Positions 41,961 through 50,702 of a stretch of DNA of 64,000 bases are shown here, one piece after another. The DNA is from Fimenecus sp045593555 (GTDB lineage Bacteria; Bacillota; Clostridia; Oscillospirales; Acutalibacteraceae). The translations under genes were made by a program, and so were the position numbers. The number at the start of each line of letters is the position of its first letter. Position 1 is the stretch's first letter. The DNA is taken from positions 1-64,000 of the forward strand of contig JAZNWU010000010.1 in NCBI GenBank assembly GCA_045593555.1, read 5' to 3'. The notes below the pieces were generated by a model that saw only the letters and a list, made by a program, of their open reading frames with translations, did not search any database and was not told the DNA's origin.

Positions 41961-42908
41961 ATGCATTTATTAAAAGTTGATAAAGCACATTATATCGGTC
42001 AAGCTGACCCATATATTATAAAAAGCAACGGCAAATATTATATTTATGTTACAGGTCACGATGGTGTTTATGCTTACCATTCAGACAATCTTTTTGACGG
42101 TTGGGAATACTATGGCGTTGTAATGACAGTAGATGGACTTGACTCATTCTGGGCACCAAGCGTTATCGAGTTAGATGGCAAATTCTATATGTATAATTCA
42201 ATGGAAATATATACTGACAAACCTGACCAGGGTGGTCACAGAGGTGCTATGCACGTATCAGTTGCCGATAATCCTCTTGGGCCATTCAAATGTATAAAAC
42301 AAATTCTTCACCCATTTTCAATTGACTCACACATTGTTCAGAATGAAGCCGGACTTTTCCTTTTCTACTCTGCTAACAGATTTGAGGGCGAAAGAATCGG
42401 TACTTGTATTTATGTTGACAAGATGCTTGACCCATTCACACCTGCTAGAAATCCTGTTCTTGTTCTTGAACCAACTCTTGATGAGGATATTTATCGTCGT
42501 GACAGATACAAAAAGGGTCAACATTGGCATACTATTGAAGGTGCTTTCTACTTTAAAGAGGGTGATTGGCACTATCTTATGTATTCCGGAAACTGTTTTG
42601 AACAGCCTACATATTACATAGGTTATGCAAGAGCAAAAACTGATGAAACTGACCTTACAAAAATTAAATTTGAAAAATATCCTAATGAAAACACATATTA
42701 TCCTATACTTAATGCAAACGAGTTTGAAGAAGGTACAGGTCACCATTCAATGATAAAAGAAGATGGTCAATGGTATGCTGTTTATCATGCTCGTGACTAC
42801 GAGGACGGATTGAATGCAAGTGCTTTTGATGCAAGAAATGCGAGAATTTGTAAGCTTCATGTTGAAGACGGAATAATTACAGCAGAAAGATACAAAGACC
42901 ACATATAA
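41961..42908 (+). CDS. Glycoside hydrolase family 43 enzyme
   Basis: 315 residues, no signal peptide, so intracellular. Five-bladed propeller features: base Asp in GQADPYIIKSNGKYYIY, FWAPSVIELDGKFYMY, an Asp region at FSIDSHIVQNEAGLFLFYS, acid Glu in TIEGAFYFKEGDWHYLMYSG, and GTGHHSMIKEDGQWYAVYH. GH43 members remove arabinose or xylose from oligosaccharides. The araBAD genes 3-7 kb away on the other strand support an arabinose-releasing role (inference). TGGAGGA precedes the start. Confidence 0.88.
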   Translation: MHLLKVDKAHYIGQADPYIIKSNGKYYIYVTGHDGVYAYHSDNLFDGWEYYGVVMTVDGLDSFWAPSVIELDGKFYMYNSMEIYTDKPDQGGHRGAMHVSVADNPLGPFKCIKQILHPFSIDSHIVQNEAGLFLFYSANRFEGERIGTCIYVDKMLDPFTPARNPVLVLEPTLDEDIYRRDRYKKGQHWHTIEGAFYFKEGDWHYLMYSGNCFEQPTYYIGYARAKTDETDLTKIKFEKYPNENTYYPILNANEFEEGTGHHSMIKEDGQWYAVYHARDYEDGLNASAFDARNARICKLHVEDGIITAERYKDHI

Positions 42909-42910
42909 AA

Positions 42911-42948
42911 GTAAAAGTCGTAGTCCACAGGGATTACGACTTAATTCT
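42911..42948. terminator. Bidirectional terminator after GH43
   Basis: AAGTCGTAGTCC / GGATTACGACTT, then AATTCTTT; the convergent ATC-hydrolase-like gene ends at 42949. Confidence 0.7.
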
Positions 42949-43440
42949 TTATTTATGATAACGGAGTGAACAAATATCGTCACCTTTTGCAATACATTTC
43001 GGCAAATCGAGAACTGCACCATAGCTTTCACCTATTCCGTGGTCACCGCACATCGCAATGTCACAAAGAAGTGCAATTTCCTCATCAGTACATCCTGCCT
43101 TTTGCCAGGCTTTAACTAGTGGGCAATAATGGAAATCGATGGAAAGCTTATCATCTGTACTTTCAAGGATCTTCATTTCGAACACAAGCTGAGCAGGTGG
43201 CGTAAAAAGTGTCTTACGAAGACCAACAAGACTGTCTGTTCCACCTTTTTTAATATGGTTTGCACCATGTGTAAGACCGCAACGCTTAATTGCTGCGCTA
43301 CCAAAATCCCACCAATCAAGACCACGCTTACCTGCTTCATCACAAAGGAGATAAAGCCAATATGCACGGTGCTCCAATTGTTCACGGACAGCACCGATTA
43401 TGGGATTTTTGATTTTTGCATCGTTTTTTACGATACTCAT
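42949..43440 (-). CDS. L-2-amino-thiazoline-4-carboxylate hydrolase family protein
   Basis: 163 residues. The diagnostic C-terminal block FHYCPLVKAWQKAGCTDEEI and LLCDIAMCGDHG matches the ATC-hydrolase family, whose Pseudomonas founder opens the thiazoline ring on the way to L-cysteine. Many Firmicute members are annotated only by this domain. An N-terminal helical part contains QLEHRAYWLYLLCDEA. GAAGGCGA precedes the start. True substrate unknown. Confidence 0.8.
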   Translation of the reverse strand: MSIVKNDAKIKNPIIGAVREQLEHRAYWLYLLCDEAGKRGLDWWDFGSAAIKRCGLTHGANHIKKGGTDSLVGLRKTLFTPPAQLVFEMKILESTDDKLSIDFHYCPLVKAWQKAGCTDEEIALLCDIAMCGDHGIGESYGAVLDLPKCIAKGDDICSLRYHK

Positions 43441-43466
43441 TTTATTCGCCTTCTCTTATTTTATAA

Positions 43467-43558
43467 TGGCGGAGATGTGGGGATTTGAACCCCAGCGCCG
43501 CTATTCACGACCTACCGCATTTCGAGTGCGGACCCTTCAACCACTTGGGTACATCTCC
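43467..43558 (-). tRNA. tRNA-Ser (anticodon CGA)
   Basis: The minus strand folds as a class II tRNA: acceptor GGAGATG / CATCTCC, anticodon stem CCGCA / TGCGG around loop CTCGAAA (anticodon CGA), long variable arm (GGTCGTGAATAGCGGC region), T-arm GGGGTTCAAATCCCC and a genome-encoded CCA end. It reads serine UCG. Confidence 0.96.
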
Positions 43559-43675
43559 ATTTCCAAAAAACATTTTATCATTTGAGGTTTTCTTTGTCAA
43601 CAATTTGATTGTTTTGTGTGCAGTTGTTGAATTTTTGAATTTTAGTGTTATAATAACTCAAAAGGTGGAAATAAA

Positions 43676-44131
43676 ATGAGTAACCATATCATAGAAAGAT
43701 TAAATATTAAAGATTACAATAAATGCAACAATGTCTGGAAGATGGAAAAATGTGAATTTACCGAAAAATTCCGTAAAGAAATTGAAAATGGTAACAGAGT
43801 TGTTTTTATATATAAAATCAACGATGAGTTTATTGGCGAAATTGCGTATGTTTTTGATATGAATGATGCCGATTACACAATTCCAAACCAAAGGATTTAC
43901 ATTTCTCGTCTTATCGTGAAAAAAGAGTATCGTAATCAAAGCATTGGTGGAATCCTGATTGATTACATATTGGATGAAATCAAGAAAATGGGATATAAGG
44001 AAGCAACAATCGGTGTTGATAAAGATAATGTGACAGCTCTACATCTTTACAAGAAGAAAGGCTTTACCAAAATACTTTTTGACGGCAAAGATAAATATGG
44101 CGAATTCTACAAATTAATGAAAGAGATTTAA
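43676..44131 (+). CDS. GNAT-family N-acetyltransferase
   Basis: 151 residues with the GNAT fold: LIVKKEYRNQSIGGILIDYI as the acetyl-CoA motif (a variant of R-x-x-G-x-G/A, here Arg-Asn-Gln-Ser-Ile-Gly-Gly) and NVTALHLYKKKGFTKI at the C-terminus. Substrate unknown. AAAGGTGG precedes the start. The anion permease starts one base after its stop, so the two are co-transcribed. Confidence 0.87.
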   Translation: MSNHIIERLNIKDYNKCNNVWKMEKCEFTEKFRKEIENGNRVVFIYKINDEFIGEIAYVFDMNDADYTIPNQRIYISRLIVKKEYRNQSIGGILIDYILDEIKKMGYKEATIGVDKDNVTALHLYKKKGFTKILFDGKDKYGEFYKLMKEI

Positions 44132-44132
44132 T

Positions 44133-45239
44133 ATGACAAAGGTAAAAGAATTTATTAAAAATGAAATTGTATTGATAATATCTTTTGTTTTGGCAGTTAT
44201 TTCAGCGATTTTTGTCACTCCAAACAAAGTATATATAGAGTATATTGATTTTCGCACATTAGGATTATTATTCTGTCTTATGGTTGTTATGGCAGGACTT
44301 AATAGTCTCGGGATATTCAAATCAGTTGCCGAAACAATGCTTTCAAAAGTAAAAAGTACAGTTGGTCTTTCACTGATTTTAGGACTTCTTTGCTTCTTTT
44401 CATCAATGATTATTACAAATGATGTAGCACTTATTACATTTGTCCCATTTACTGTCACTGCTTTGAAGCTATCAGGCAAAATGAACAAACTTATATGGAT
44501 TGTAACGGTTGAAACAATTGCTGCAAATTTGGGCAGTATGCTGACACCCATCGGAAATCCACAGAATTTATATTTATTCTCAAAATTCAATATGACTATG
44601 GGTGATTTTGTTTCAACAATACTCCCCTATGCATTGCTTTCACTTGTTCTTATCGTAATATCCTGTTTATTTACAGGAAAAGATAAACTTGAATCACAAA
44701 GAAATGAAACAAAGAATGATTTTTCAAAAATACATATTGGAATTTATATTGTCTTATTTATACTTTCTTTACTAACTGTTTTTCGTGTAATTCCATATAT
44801 GGTTACTGTTATTATTACAGTTGTTGCCGTTCTGATTTTCGACAGAAAAATCATTTCTAAAGTTGATTACAGTTTATTATTCACCTTTATTTTCCTTTTC
44901 ATTTTCATTGGAAATCTTGGTGAAATCAAATCAATAAGCGAGTTTTTAAAGAGTATTGTAAACGGTAATGAGGTTTTAGTAGGAGTGATTTCAAGTCAGG
45001 TATTTTCAAATGTTCCTGCAGCGATTCTGCTGTCAAAGTTCACTGAAAATGCAAAAGATTTACTTATTGGTGTTAATATTGGTGGACTTGGCACATTAAT
45101 CGCATCAATGGCAAGCCTGATTTCATTTAAGTTTGTTGCAAAAGAAAAAGTCAGCACAGGAAAATATGTACTGATATTTACGTTATTAAATATTATGTTT
45201 TTAGTGTTAAATTTAGTATTATGGTTGATAATTAAATAA
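44133..45239 (+). CDS. SLC13/ArsB-type anion permease
   Basis: 368 residues, about 10 membrane helices. Motifs NDVALITFVPFTVTALKLSG and LGSMLTPIGNPQNLYLFSKF in the first half and SNVPAAILLSKFTENAKDLL in the second are typical of the ion-transporter superfamily (CitMHS/ArsB/NhaD). Substrates in the family include citrate, dicarboxylates, arsenite and Na+/H+; none can be singled out. It is shorter than the usual 420-450 residues. Follows the acetyltransferase directly. Confidence 0.82.
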   Translation: MTKVKEFIKNEIVLIISFVLAVISAIFVTPNKVYIEYIDFRTLGLLFCLMVVMAGLNSLGIFKSVAETMLSKVKSTVGLSLILGLLCFFSSMIITNDVALITFVPFTVTALKLSGKMNKLIWIVTVETIAANLGSMLTPIGNPQNLYLFSKFNMTMGDFVSTILPYALLSLVLIVISCLFTGKDKLESQRNETKNDFSKIHIGIYIVLFILSLLTVFRVIPYMVTVIITVVAVLIFDRKIISKVDYSLLFTFIFLFIFIGNLGEIKSISEFLKSIVNGNEVLVGVISSQVFSNVPAAILLSKFTENAKDLLIGVNIGGLGTLIASMASLISFKFVAKEKVSTGKYVLIFTLLNIMFLVLNLVLWLIIK

Positions 45240-45245
45240 ACATAG

Positions 45246-45283
45246 AAAAACGGATACTCCAAATGGAATATCCGTTAATTTTT
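45246..45283. terminator. Bidirectional terminator between the permease and araD
   Basis: AACGGATACTCC / GGAATATCCGTT around a four-base loop, T-rich on both strands; the flanking genes converge. Confidence 0.75.
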
Positions 45284-45310
45284 GAGATTCTTCGCTACGC
45301 TCAGAATGAC
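45284..45310. repeat. Short dispersed repeat fragment
   Basis: GATTCTTCGCTACGCTCAG inside 45284-45310 is a fragment I recognise from many bacterial intergenic repeats; read through, it gives the peptide RFFATLRMT that appears in spurious ORFs. Only one copy is in this window, so its status as a repeat rests on memory. Confidence 0.5.
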
Positions 45311-45317
45311 ATATATT

Positions 45318-46013
45318 TTATTTCTTTTGTCCGTAGTAAGCATTTGCACCGTGCTTACGGAGATAGTGTTTATCAAGAAGTTCTTGTTGCATTGGCTGAA
45401 TCTGTGGATTCATCATAATATTGTGCCAAGCCATAAATGCAAGTTCTTCCAAAACAACTGCGTTATGAACTGCGTTGTGAGGGTCAGTACCCCAAGTGAA
45501 CGGTCCGTGACTGTGAACAAGGACTGCAGGAATGTCGTTTGGCTCTTTATCATTAAAAGTTTCAATGATTACATTACCTGTTTCAAGTTCGTATTTGCCA
45601 CCTATTTCCTCAGGTGTCATTTTGCGTGTACATGGGATTTCACCATAGAAATAGTCACCGTGAGTTGTACCCAAAGCAGGAATTCCCATACCTGCCTGTG
45701 CAAATGTTGTTGCCCAACGGGAATGAGTATGGACAACGCCTTTGATATCAGGAAATGCGTTATAAAGTGCCACATGAGTATCAGTGTCTGATGATGGATT
45801 CAAATCACCTTCAACCTTTTTACCTGTTGCAAGGTCAACTACAACCATATCTTCAGGTTTCATTGTATCGTATTCAACACCTGATGGTTTAATTACCATC
45901 AAACCTTTTTCTCTGTCAACACCTGAAACATTACCCCAAGTAAATGTTATAAGTCCATATTTTGGCAAAAGCATATTTGCCTCAAATACTTCTTTTTTTA
46001 ACTGTTCAAGCAT
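45318..46013 (-). CDS. araD: L-ribulose-5-phosphate 4-epimerase
   Basis: 231 residues, the normal length. Class II aldolase fold: TWGNVSGVDREKGLMVIKPS, SSDTDTHVALYNAFPDIKGV, metal ligands in VVHTHSRWATTFAQAG, and HSHGPFTWG. Converts L-ribulose-5-P to D-xylulose-5-P, the last step of arabinose entry. Last gene of the arabinose block, ten bases after araA; AAGGTGA before the start. Confidence 0.95.
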   Translation of the reverse strand: MLEQLKKEVFEANMLLPKYGLITFTWGNVSGVDREKGLMVIKPSGVEYDTMKPEDMVVVDLATGKKVEGDLNPSSDTDTHVALYNAFPDIKGVVHTHSRWATTFAQAGMGIPALGTTHGDYFYGEIPCTRKMTPEEIGGKYELETGNVIIETFNDKEPNDIPAVLVHSHGPFTWGTDPHNAVHNAVVLEELAFMAWHNIMMNPQIQPMQQELLDKHYLRKHGANAYYGQKK

Positions 46014-46022
46014 AATTTCACC

Positions 46023-47501
46023 TTATTTCAATTTCCAGGCAAGGTCAGCAAGGAACAATTCCTTTTCAAGTCCTGCAACTGTTGTGTCCTTATTAATATG
46101 AACAAATTCAATATCCATCATATTTGCCCAATCTTTCATCTGTTCTGCTGTTACATCATAACTGAGAACTGTATGATGAGCACCACCTGCTGTAATCCAG
46201 CATTCAATACCTGTTTCGAGGTCAGGCATTGCTCTCCACATTACACGAGCAACAGGAAGATTTGGCATTTCCATAATTGGCTTAACACATTCAATATCCT
46301 GACAGATAAGACGAAGTCTTCCGCCCATATCAACAAGACTTACTACAATAGCACTACCTGCTTTACCCTCAAAAACAAGTCTTGCAGGGTCTTTTTCGTT
46401 CATACCAATTCCAAGGTGATGTGTTTCAATTCTTGGCTTATCAGCAGCCATTGATGGACAAACTTCAAGCATGTGAGCACCAAGGCTGTATTCTTTGCCT
46501 TCTACAAGGTGGTATGTATAGTCTTCCATAAAGCCTGTACCACCGTTTTTGCCCTCTGCCATAGCTTTCATAATAGCTGTCATAGCAGCGACTTTCCAGT
46601 CACCTTCACCACCGTAGCCATAACCCTGAGCCATTAAGTGCTGGCTTGCAAGACCAGGAAGCTGTTCCATACCATAAAGGTCCTGGAATGTATTTGAGAA
46701 TGCCATACAGCCCTCTGCATCAAGCATTTTCTTCATTGCAATTTCTTCGCGAGCCTGATAACGGATTGCTTCAATATTATCTGTTGCAATATCGTATTCA
46801 GCCTTATAAACATCCATAAGTGCATCGATTTCAGCATCTGTAACTGCATTCATTTCTTTTACAAGGTCACCAACAGCCCAAGTGTTAACCTGCCAACCAA
46901 GCTTTGCCTGCACTTCTACCTTATCGCCCTCGGTAACAGCAACTTCACGCATATTGTCACCGAAACGCATTACTTTAAGTTCCTTACTTACAGCAACACC
47001 AACTGCTGAACGCATCCAATCACCAAGGCGTGCACGAACAGAATCTTTTGTCCAATGACCTGCAATAACCTTACGAGGCATACGAAGTCTTGCTGCGATA
47101 AATCCATGTTCACGGTCACCGTGAGCAGCCTGATTAAGATTCATAAAGTCCATATCAATTTCTTCATTTGGAATTTCAACATTATACTGAGTTGCCAAAT
47201 GACAATATGGTTTCTGTAAATCAACAAAGCCATTAATCCACATTTTTGATGGGCTGAATGTATGACACCAAGTGATAATACCTGCACACTTTTTGTCATA
47301 ATTTGCTTCTCTTACAACATCTGTGATTTCCTTATTTGTCTTTGCAGTTACTTTATAAACAACCTTGCAAGGAAGAGTGCCTGATGCATTAAGTTCATCA
47401 ACCATTTCCTGTGCACGAGCTGCAACTGTTTCCAAAACCTCAGGACCATAAAGGAACTGACTACCAACTACAAACCAAAATTCATAATTCTTTAAACTCA
47501 T
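46023..47501 (-). CDS. araA: L-arabinose isomerase
   Basis: 492 residues. Opens FWFVVGSQFLYGPEVLE, with TWCHTFSPSKMWI, LATQYNVEIPN, GYGYGGEGDWKVAAMTAIMK and HMLEVCPSM as family landmarks. Metal-binding Glu in GGEGDW is intact. Converts L-arabinose to L-ribulose in the cytosol. Between araB (13 bases) and araD; AAGGAGA precedes the start. Confidence 0.95.
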   Translation of the reverse strand: MSLKNYEFWFVVGSQFLYGPEVLETVAARAQEMVDELNASGTLPCKVVYKVTAKTNKEITDVVREANYDKKCAGIITWCHTFSPSKMWINGFVDLQKPYCHLATQYNVEIPNEEIDMDFMNLNQAAHGDREHGFIAARLRMPRKVIAGHWTKDSVRARLGDWMRSAVGVAVSKELKVMRFGDNMREVAVTEGDKVEVQAKLGWQVNTWAVGDLVKEMNAVTDAEIDALMDVYKAEYDIATDNIEAIRYQAREEIAMKKMLDAEGCMAFSNTFQDLYGMEQLPGLASQHLMAQGYGYGGEGDWKVAAMTAIMKAMAEGKNGGTGFMEDYTYHLVEGKEYSLGAHMLEVCPSMAADKPRIETHHLGIGMNEKDPARLVFEGKAGSAIVVSLVDMGGRLRLICQDIECVKPIMEMPNLPVARVMWRAMPDLETGIECWITAGGAHHTVLSYDVTAEQMKDWANMMDIEFVHINKDTTVAGLEKELFLADLAWKLK

Positions 47502-47514
47502 AATATTTTTCTCC

Positions 47515-49116
47515 TTATCTTAAGTTAGCAATAGCAGATTTCTGGACTGCAACTGCTGACTCATATCTCTTAATATATTCATTGAAACCGTCAACATCAG
47601 CTTTATCAGGCTCAATCACACTTGCTTTATATTCTGCGAAAACCTTATTTTCAAGATAATCTTCAAGCACTTCATTTTCACTCTTATTTACCATATATGC
47701 TGCAAGAAGAGCAATACCCCAAGCGCCGCCCTCACCTGCTGTTTCCATAACAGCAACAGGAGTATTAAGTGCACCTGCCATAAGCTTTTGTCCGACAACA
47801 GGAGTCTTGAAAAGACCACCATGACCTAAAAGCTTTTCAATCTGAACATTTTCTTTATCAAAAAGAATATTCATACCAAGACGAAGCGTTGCCATTGTAC
47901 CGTAAAGCTGTGCTCTCATGAAGTTAGCAAGGCTGAATTTACTGTCAGGCATTCTAACTAACAACGGTCTGCCTTCAGCTGTATCAGTTACAGGCTCACC
48001 CGAATAATAGTTAAAGCTGATAATACCATTACAATCTGTATCACCCTTAAGAGCCTCTGCATAAAGCATATCGTAAAGTGCAGGTTTATTCACTTCAACG
48101 CCACTGTTTGAAAGTACTTCTGCAAAAAGCTTTACATAAGCGTCCAAGTCAGATGTACAAGTATTACAATGCACCATAGCAACAGGCTTACCTGTCGGTG
48201 TTGTAACCATATCAATTTCTGTATAAACATCCGAAAGTGCTTTATCAAGGACAATCATACCGAAAATTGATGTACCTGCTGAAATGTTACCTGTTTTTAC
48301 AGCGACACTGTTTGTTGCAACCATTCCTGTACCTGCATCACCTTCAGGAGGACAAAGAGGACAACCTGCATCCAATTCTCCTGTAGGGTCAAGAAGCAAT
48401 GCACCTTCTTTAGTAAGTGTACCTGCGTTTTCACCTGCTACAAGAATTTTTGGTAAGATGTCAATAAGCTTCCAACTATATCCTTTATCCTGAATTTTAG
48501 CATCAAAATCTGCTACCATTTTTTCATCATAGCAATTCTTTGTGCTGTCTATCGGGAACATACCTGCTGCTTCACCGATACCGATTACCTTTTCACCTGA
48601 GAGCATCCAGTGAACATATCCCTCAAGTGTTGTAAGGAAATCAATCTGTGGCAAGTGTTCTTCTCCATTAAGAATTGCCTGATAAAGATGAGCAATACTC
48701 CAACGCTGTGGAATATTAAATTTAAAGAGCTTTGTTAATTCTTCAGCAGATTGTTCTGTGATTGTATTTCTCCAAGTTCTGAATTCTACTAATTGCTTTC
48801 CGTCTTTATCAAACGGAAGATAACCATGCATCATTGCAGAAAAACCCATTGACTTAAGTTTTGTAAGCTTAACACAGTATTTTTCAAGAACTTCTGCTTT
48901 AAGATTCTTATAAGCATCCTGAAGTCCTGCCCAAACATCATCAAGATGATATGTCCACACGCCATTTTCAAGACGGTTTTCCCATCCGTGACTACCCTGT
49001 GCAATCGGATTATGCTTTTCATCAATCAAAACGGCTTTGATTCGTGTTGAACCCATTTCAATACCAAGAATCGCATTACCGTTTTCGATTGTATTTTTAA
49101 TTGCCTGAATATCCAA
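47515..49116 (-). CDS. araB: L-ribulokinase, FGGY family
   Basis: 533 residues. I place the start at TTG 49116, nine bases behind AAGGAG; the TTG at 49125 touches that site. FGGY kinase marks: AILGIEMGSTRIKAVLID near the N-terminus (phosphate loop), LTTLEGYVHWMLSGEK, GDAGTGMVATNSVAVKTGNI, and KLLGHGGLFKTPVVGQKLMA at the C-terminus. Its closeness to araA and araD identifies ribulose as the substrate, although the sequence itself could also be read as a xylulokinase relative. Confidence 0.88.
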   Translation of the reverse strand: MDIQAIKNTIENGNAILGIEMGSTRIKAVLIDEKHNPIAQGSHGWENRLENGVWTYHLDDVWAGLQDAYKNLKAEVLEKYCVKLTKLKSMGFSAMMHGYLPFDKDGKQLVEFRTWRNTITEQSAEELTKLFKFNIPQRWSIAHLYQAILNGEEHLPQIDFLTTLEGYVHWMLSGEKVIGIGEAAGMFPIDSTKNCYDEKMVADFDAKIQDKGYSWKLIDILPKILVAGENAGTLTKEGALLLDPTGELDAGCPLCPPEGDAGTGMVATNSVAVKTGNISAGTSIFGMIVLDKALSDVYTEIDMVTTPTGKPVAMVHCNTCTSDLDAYVKLFAEVLSNSGVEVNKPALYDMLYAEALKGDTDCNGIISFNYYSGEPVTDTAEGRPLLVRMPDSKFSLANFMRAQLYGTMATLRLGMNILFDKENVQIEKLLGHGGLFKTPVVGQKLMAGALNTPVAVMETAGEGGAWGIALLAAYMVNKSENEVLEDYLENKVFAEYKASVIEPDKADVDGFNEYIKRYESAVAVQKSAIANLR

Positions 49117-49187
49117 ATTTTCCAACTCCTTTTGTGAGTAAATATCCCGTAAATTATATCACTTTAAAGCTATTTTATCAATAGAAA

Positions 49188-50435
49188 TCATATTATTTTG
49201 CTCATTTCTGCATCATTAAATGTAAAGACCTCTGTCGGTGTGATTTCCTTAATATATTCTAATATTTCTTCATATGATGCAGTTTTAATATCAATTCGTT
49301 CAATATCTTTATTGAAAATTCCCCACTGACTTCCTGCATTATATGTTTTATAATTCCATTTTGTACGGTTTATATCACAGAATTCATAAAGCATATGAGC
49401 AAAGTATTCGTACTCACCATTGTTGTATTCACCATTATAAACAGCAACATTCCAATTCTTTCTGATTTTACGAAGCTCGTTTACACGATAATTAATCATA
49501 TTTTTATCTCTGTCGTAAATATGTAACTGATACATTACATTTTCATAACCAAATTCATCCGGGTCAGGTAAAACATCTGTTGACCATATTCCCTCAAAAG
49601 AAATAATATGGTTGTTGTCAACTTCACGAATTGCTTTATAAAGAATGTCATAAGCCTTATTTGTTTGTGCTACTGCTTCATCACTTTCTGCTTGCCAGGA
49701 ATACTTTCCGTCATATCCACTATTGTTTTGTGGCTCATTTAAAAGATCATAAACTGCAATTATTTCATTGTCTTTATATCTTTCAGCAATTGTTGTCCAG
49801 AGTTCCACACAGATATCCATTTTTTCTTCATAAAGTTCGTTTCTGCCTGCTTTACCTGTACTATGATTTTTACTTTGTCCACCCGGTGCACCGTGCATAT
49901 CAAGTATTATATATATTCCGTATTTTTCACATTGTTCAACAAGCCAGTCAATGCGTTTAAATCCCGGATTTTCACTATTATCAGCAGTAAGCCAAATACC
50001 ATCTTCATTCATAAAATTACGATACCAGAATGGTACACGAACACAGTTGAAACCAAGTTTTTCAATTTGTGCAATATCTTCCTCTGTAATATAATTATCC
50101 ATAAATGTTTTTTCGATTTCAGCAGTTTTCTCTGCTCCAAATCGTTCTGTCAACACTTCAAGAGTATCATAGTGTCCCCAATCGTGAGTATATTCAGGAA
50201 CAAATCCCATCCAAGTTTCCCACAGAAGCCAATTACCTAAATTTACTCCATCAAGAACAATTTTTTTGCCTTCCTCGTTTACCACATAACCACGATTATT
50301 AACTGACAACATACTCATTTCATGGGAATTTTCGTAATTATAATCAGACAATGGTTTTACATCAGGTGTACCTCCTAAACCTAATAATGATAAAAGAATA
50401 GAAATAATTAAAGAAATTGATGTGATAATTTTCAT
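49188..50435 (-). CDS. Secreted GH5-type glycoside hydrolase
   Basis: 415 residues. Signal peptide at 1-22 (MKIITSISLIISILLSLLGL). GH5 barrel: VLDGVNLGNWLLWETWM, FNCVRVPFWYRNFM, acid/base Glu in YDLLNEPQNN, nucleophile Glu in VYNGEYNNGEY. The GVNLGNWLL opening resembles exo-beta-1,3-glucanase and related fungal-like GH5 subfamilies more than endoglucanases. It has no dockerin. It lies just upstream of araBAD on the same strand and may feed the same sugar pathway. GGAGAGG precedes the start. Confidence 0.88.
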   Translation of the reverse strand: MKIITSISLIISILLSLLGLGGTPDVKPLSDYNYENSHEMSMLSVNNRGYVVNEEGKKIVLDGVNLGNWLLWETWMGFVPEYTHDWGHYDTLEVLTERFGAEKTAEIEKTFMDNYITEEDIAQIEKLGFNCVRVPFWYRNFMNEDGIWLTADNSENPGFKRIDWLVEQCEKYGIYIILDMHGAPGGQSKNHSTGKAGRNELYEEKMDICVELWTTIAERYKDNEIIAVYDLLNEPQNNSGYDGKYSWQAESDEAVAQTNKAYDILYKAIREVDNNHIISFEGIWSTDVLPDPDEFGYENVMYQLHIYDRDKNMINYRVNELRKIRKNWNVAVYNGEYNNGEYEYFAHMLYEFCDINRTKWNYKTYNAGSQWGIFNKDIERIDIKTASYEEILEYIKEITPTEVFTFNDAEMSKII

Positions 50436-50456
50436 AAAGTACCTCTCCTTTTCTTT

Positions 50457-50485
50457 ATTATATTGTATTTACCTGCTCATTTCAA
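50457..50485 (-). promoter_or_regulatory. Promoter of GH5 (and possibly araBAD)
   Basis: -35 TTGAAA (50485-50480), 17-base spacer, perfect -10 TATAAT (50462-50457), ending 22 bases before the start codon. It lies immediately after the terminator at 50487-50521. Confidence 0.65.
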
Positions 50486-50486
50486 G

Positions 50487-50521
50487 ACAAAAAAAGAAAC
50501 AACCGTTCATAAAGAACGGCT
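50487..50521 (-). terminator. Terminator upstream of GH5
   Basis: Minus strand AGCCGTTC / GAACGGTT around a five-base loop, then GTTTCTTTTTTTG. It ends transcripts arriving from prmA or from the promoter at 50643-50671. Confidence 0.8.
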
Positions 50522-50637
50522 ATTTCTAATACATTATTAAGAGAGGAAATGTATGTATGCTCAAAAATTTTGTATGGCATAACAAAAATATGAACAATTA
50601 TACAGAGTTTCATAAAGTTAGCATCTGCTAACTACAT
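50487..50637 (-). ncRNA. Candidate small RNA between prmA and GH5
   Basis: A transcript starting at about 50637 (promoter 50643-50671) and ending at the terminator would be about 150 nt. It begins with a strong hairpin, GTTAGCAGATGCTAAC, followed by an unstructured AT-rich middle. The only ORF inside it lacks a ribosome site. Promoter and terminator are both good, but expression is inferred only. Confidence 0.4.
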
Positions 50638-50642
50638 ATAAA

Positions 50643-50671
50643 ATAATATAACAGTTTTCTAAATTTGTCAA
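50643..50671 (-). promoter_or_regulatory. Strong promoter in the prmA-GH5 gap
   Basis: -35 TTGACA (50671-50666), 17-base spacer, -10 TATTAT (50648-50643). No gene starts between it and the terminator 120 bases downstream. The same segment lies in an inverted repeat (AACAGTTTT... / ...AAAACTGTT, about 50650-50692), which may instead be the prmA terminator. Confidence 0.6.
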
Positions 50672-50702
50672 TAGATTTAATGAAAAACTGTTATAAATAT
50701 TT

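Noticed and set aside
45282..45791. 169-residue ORF opposite araD
   Set aside because: It starts in a dispersed-repeat fragment (RFFATLRMT) and is antisense to a certain gene.
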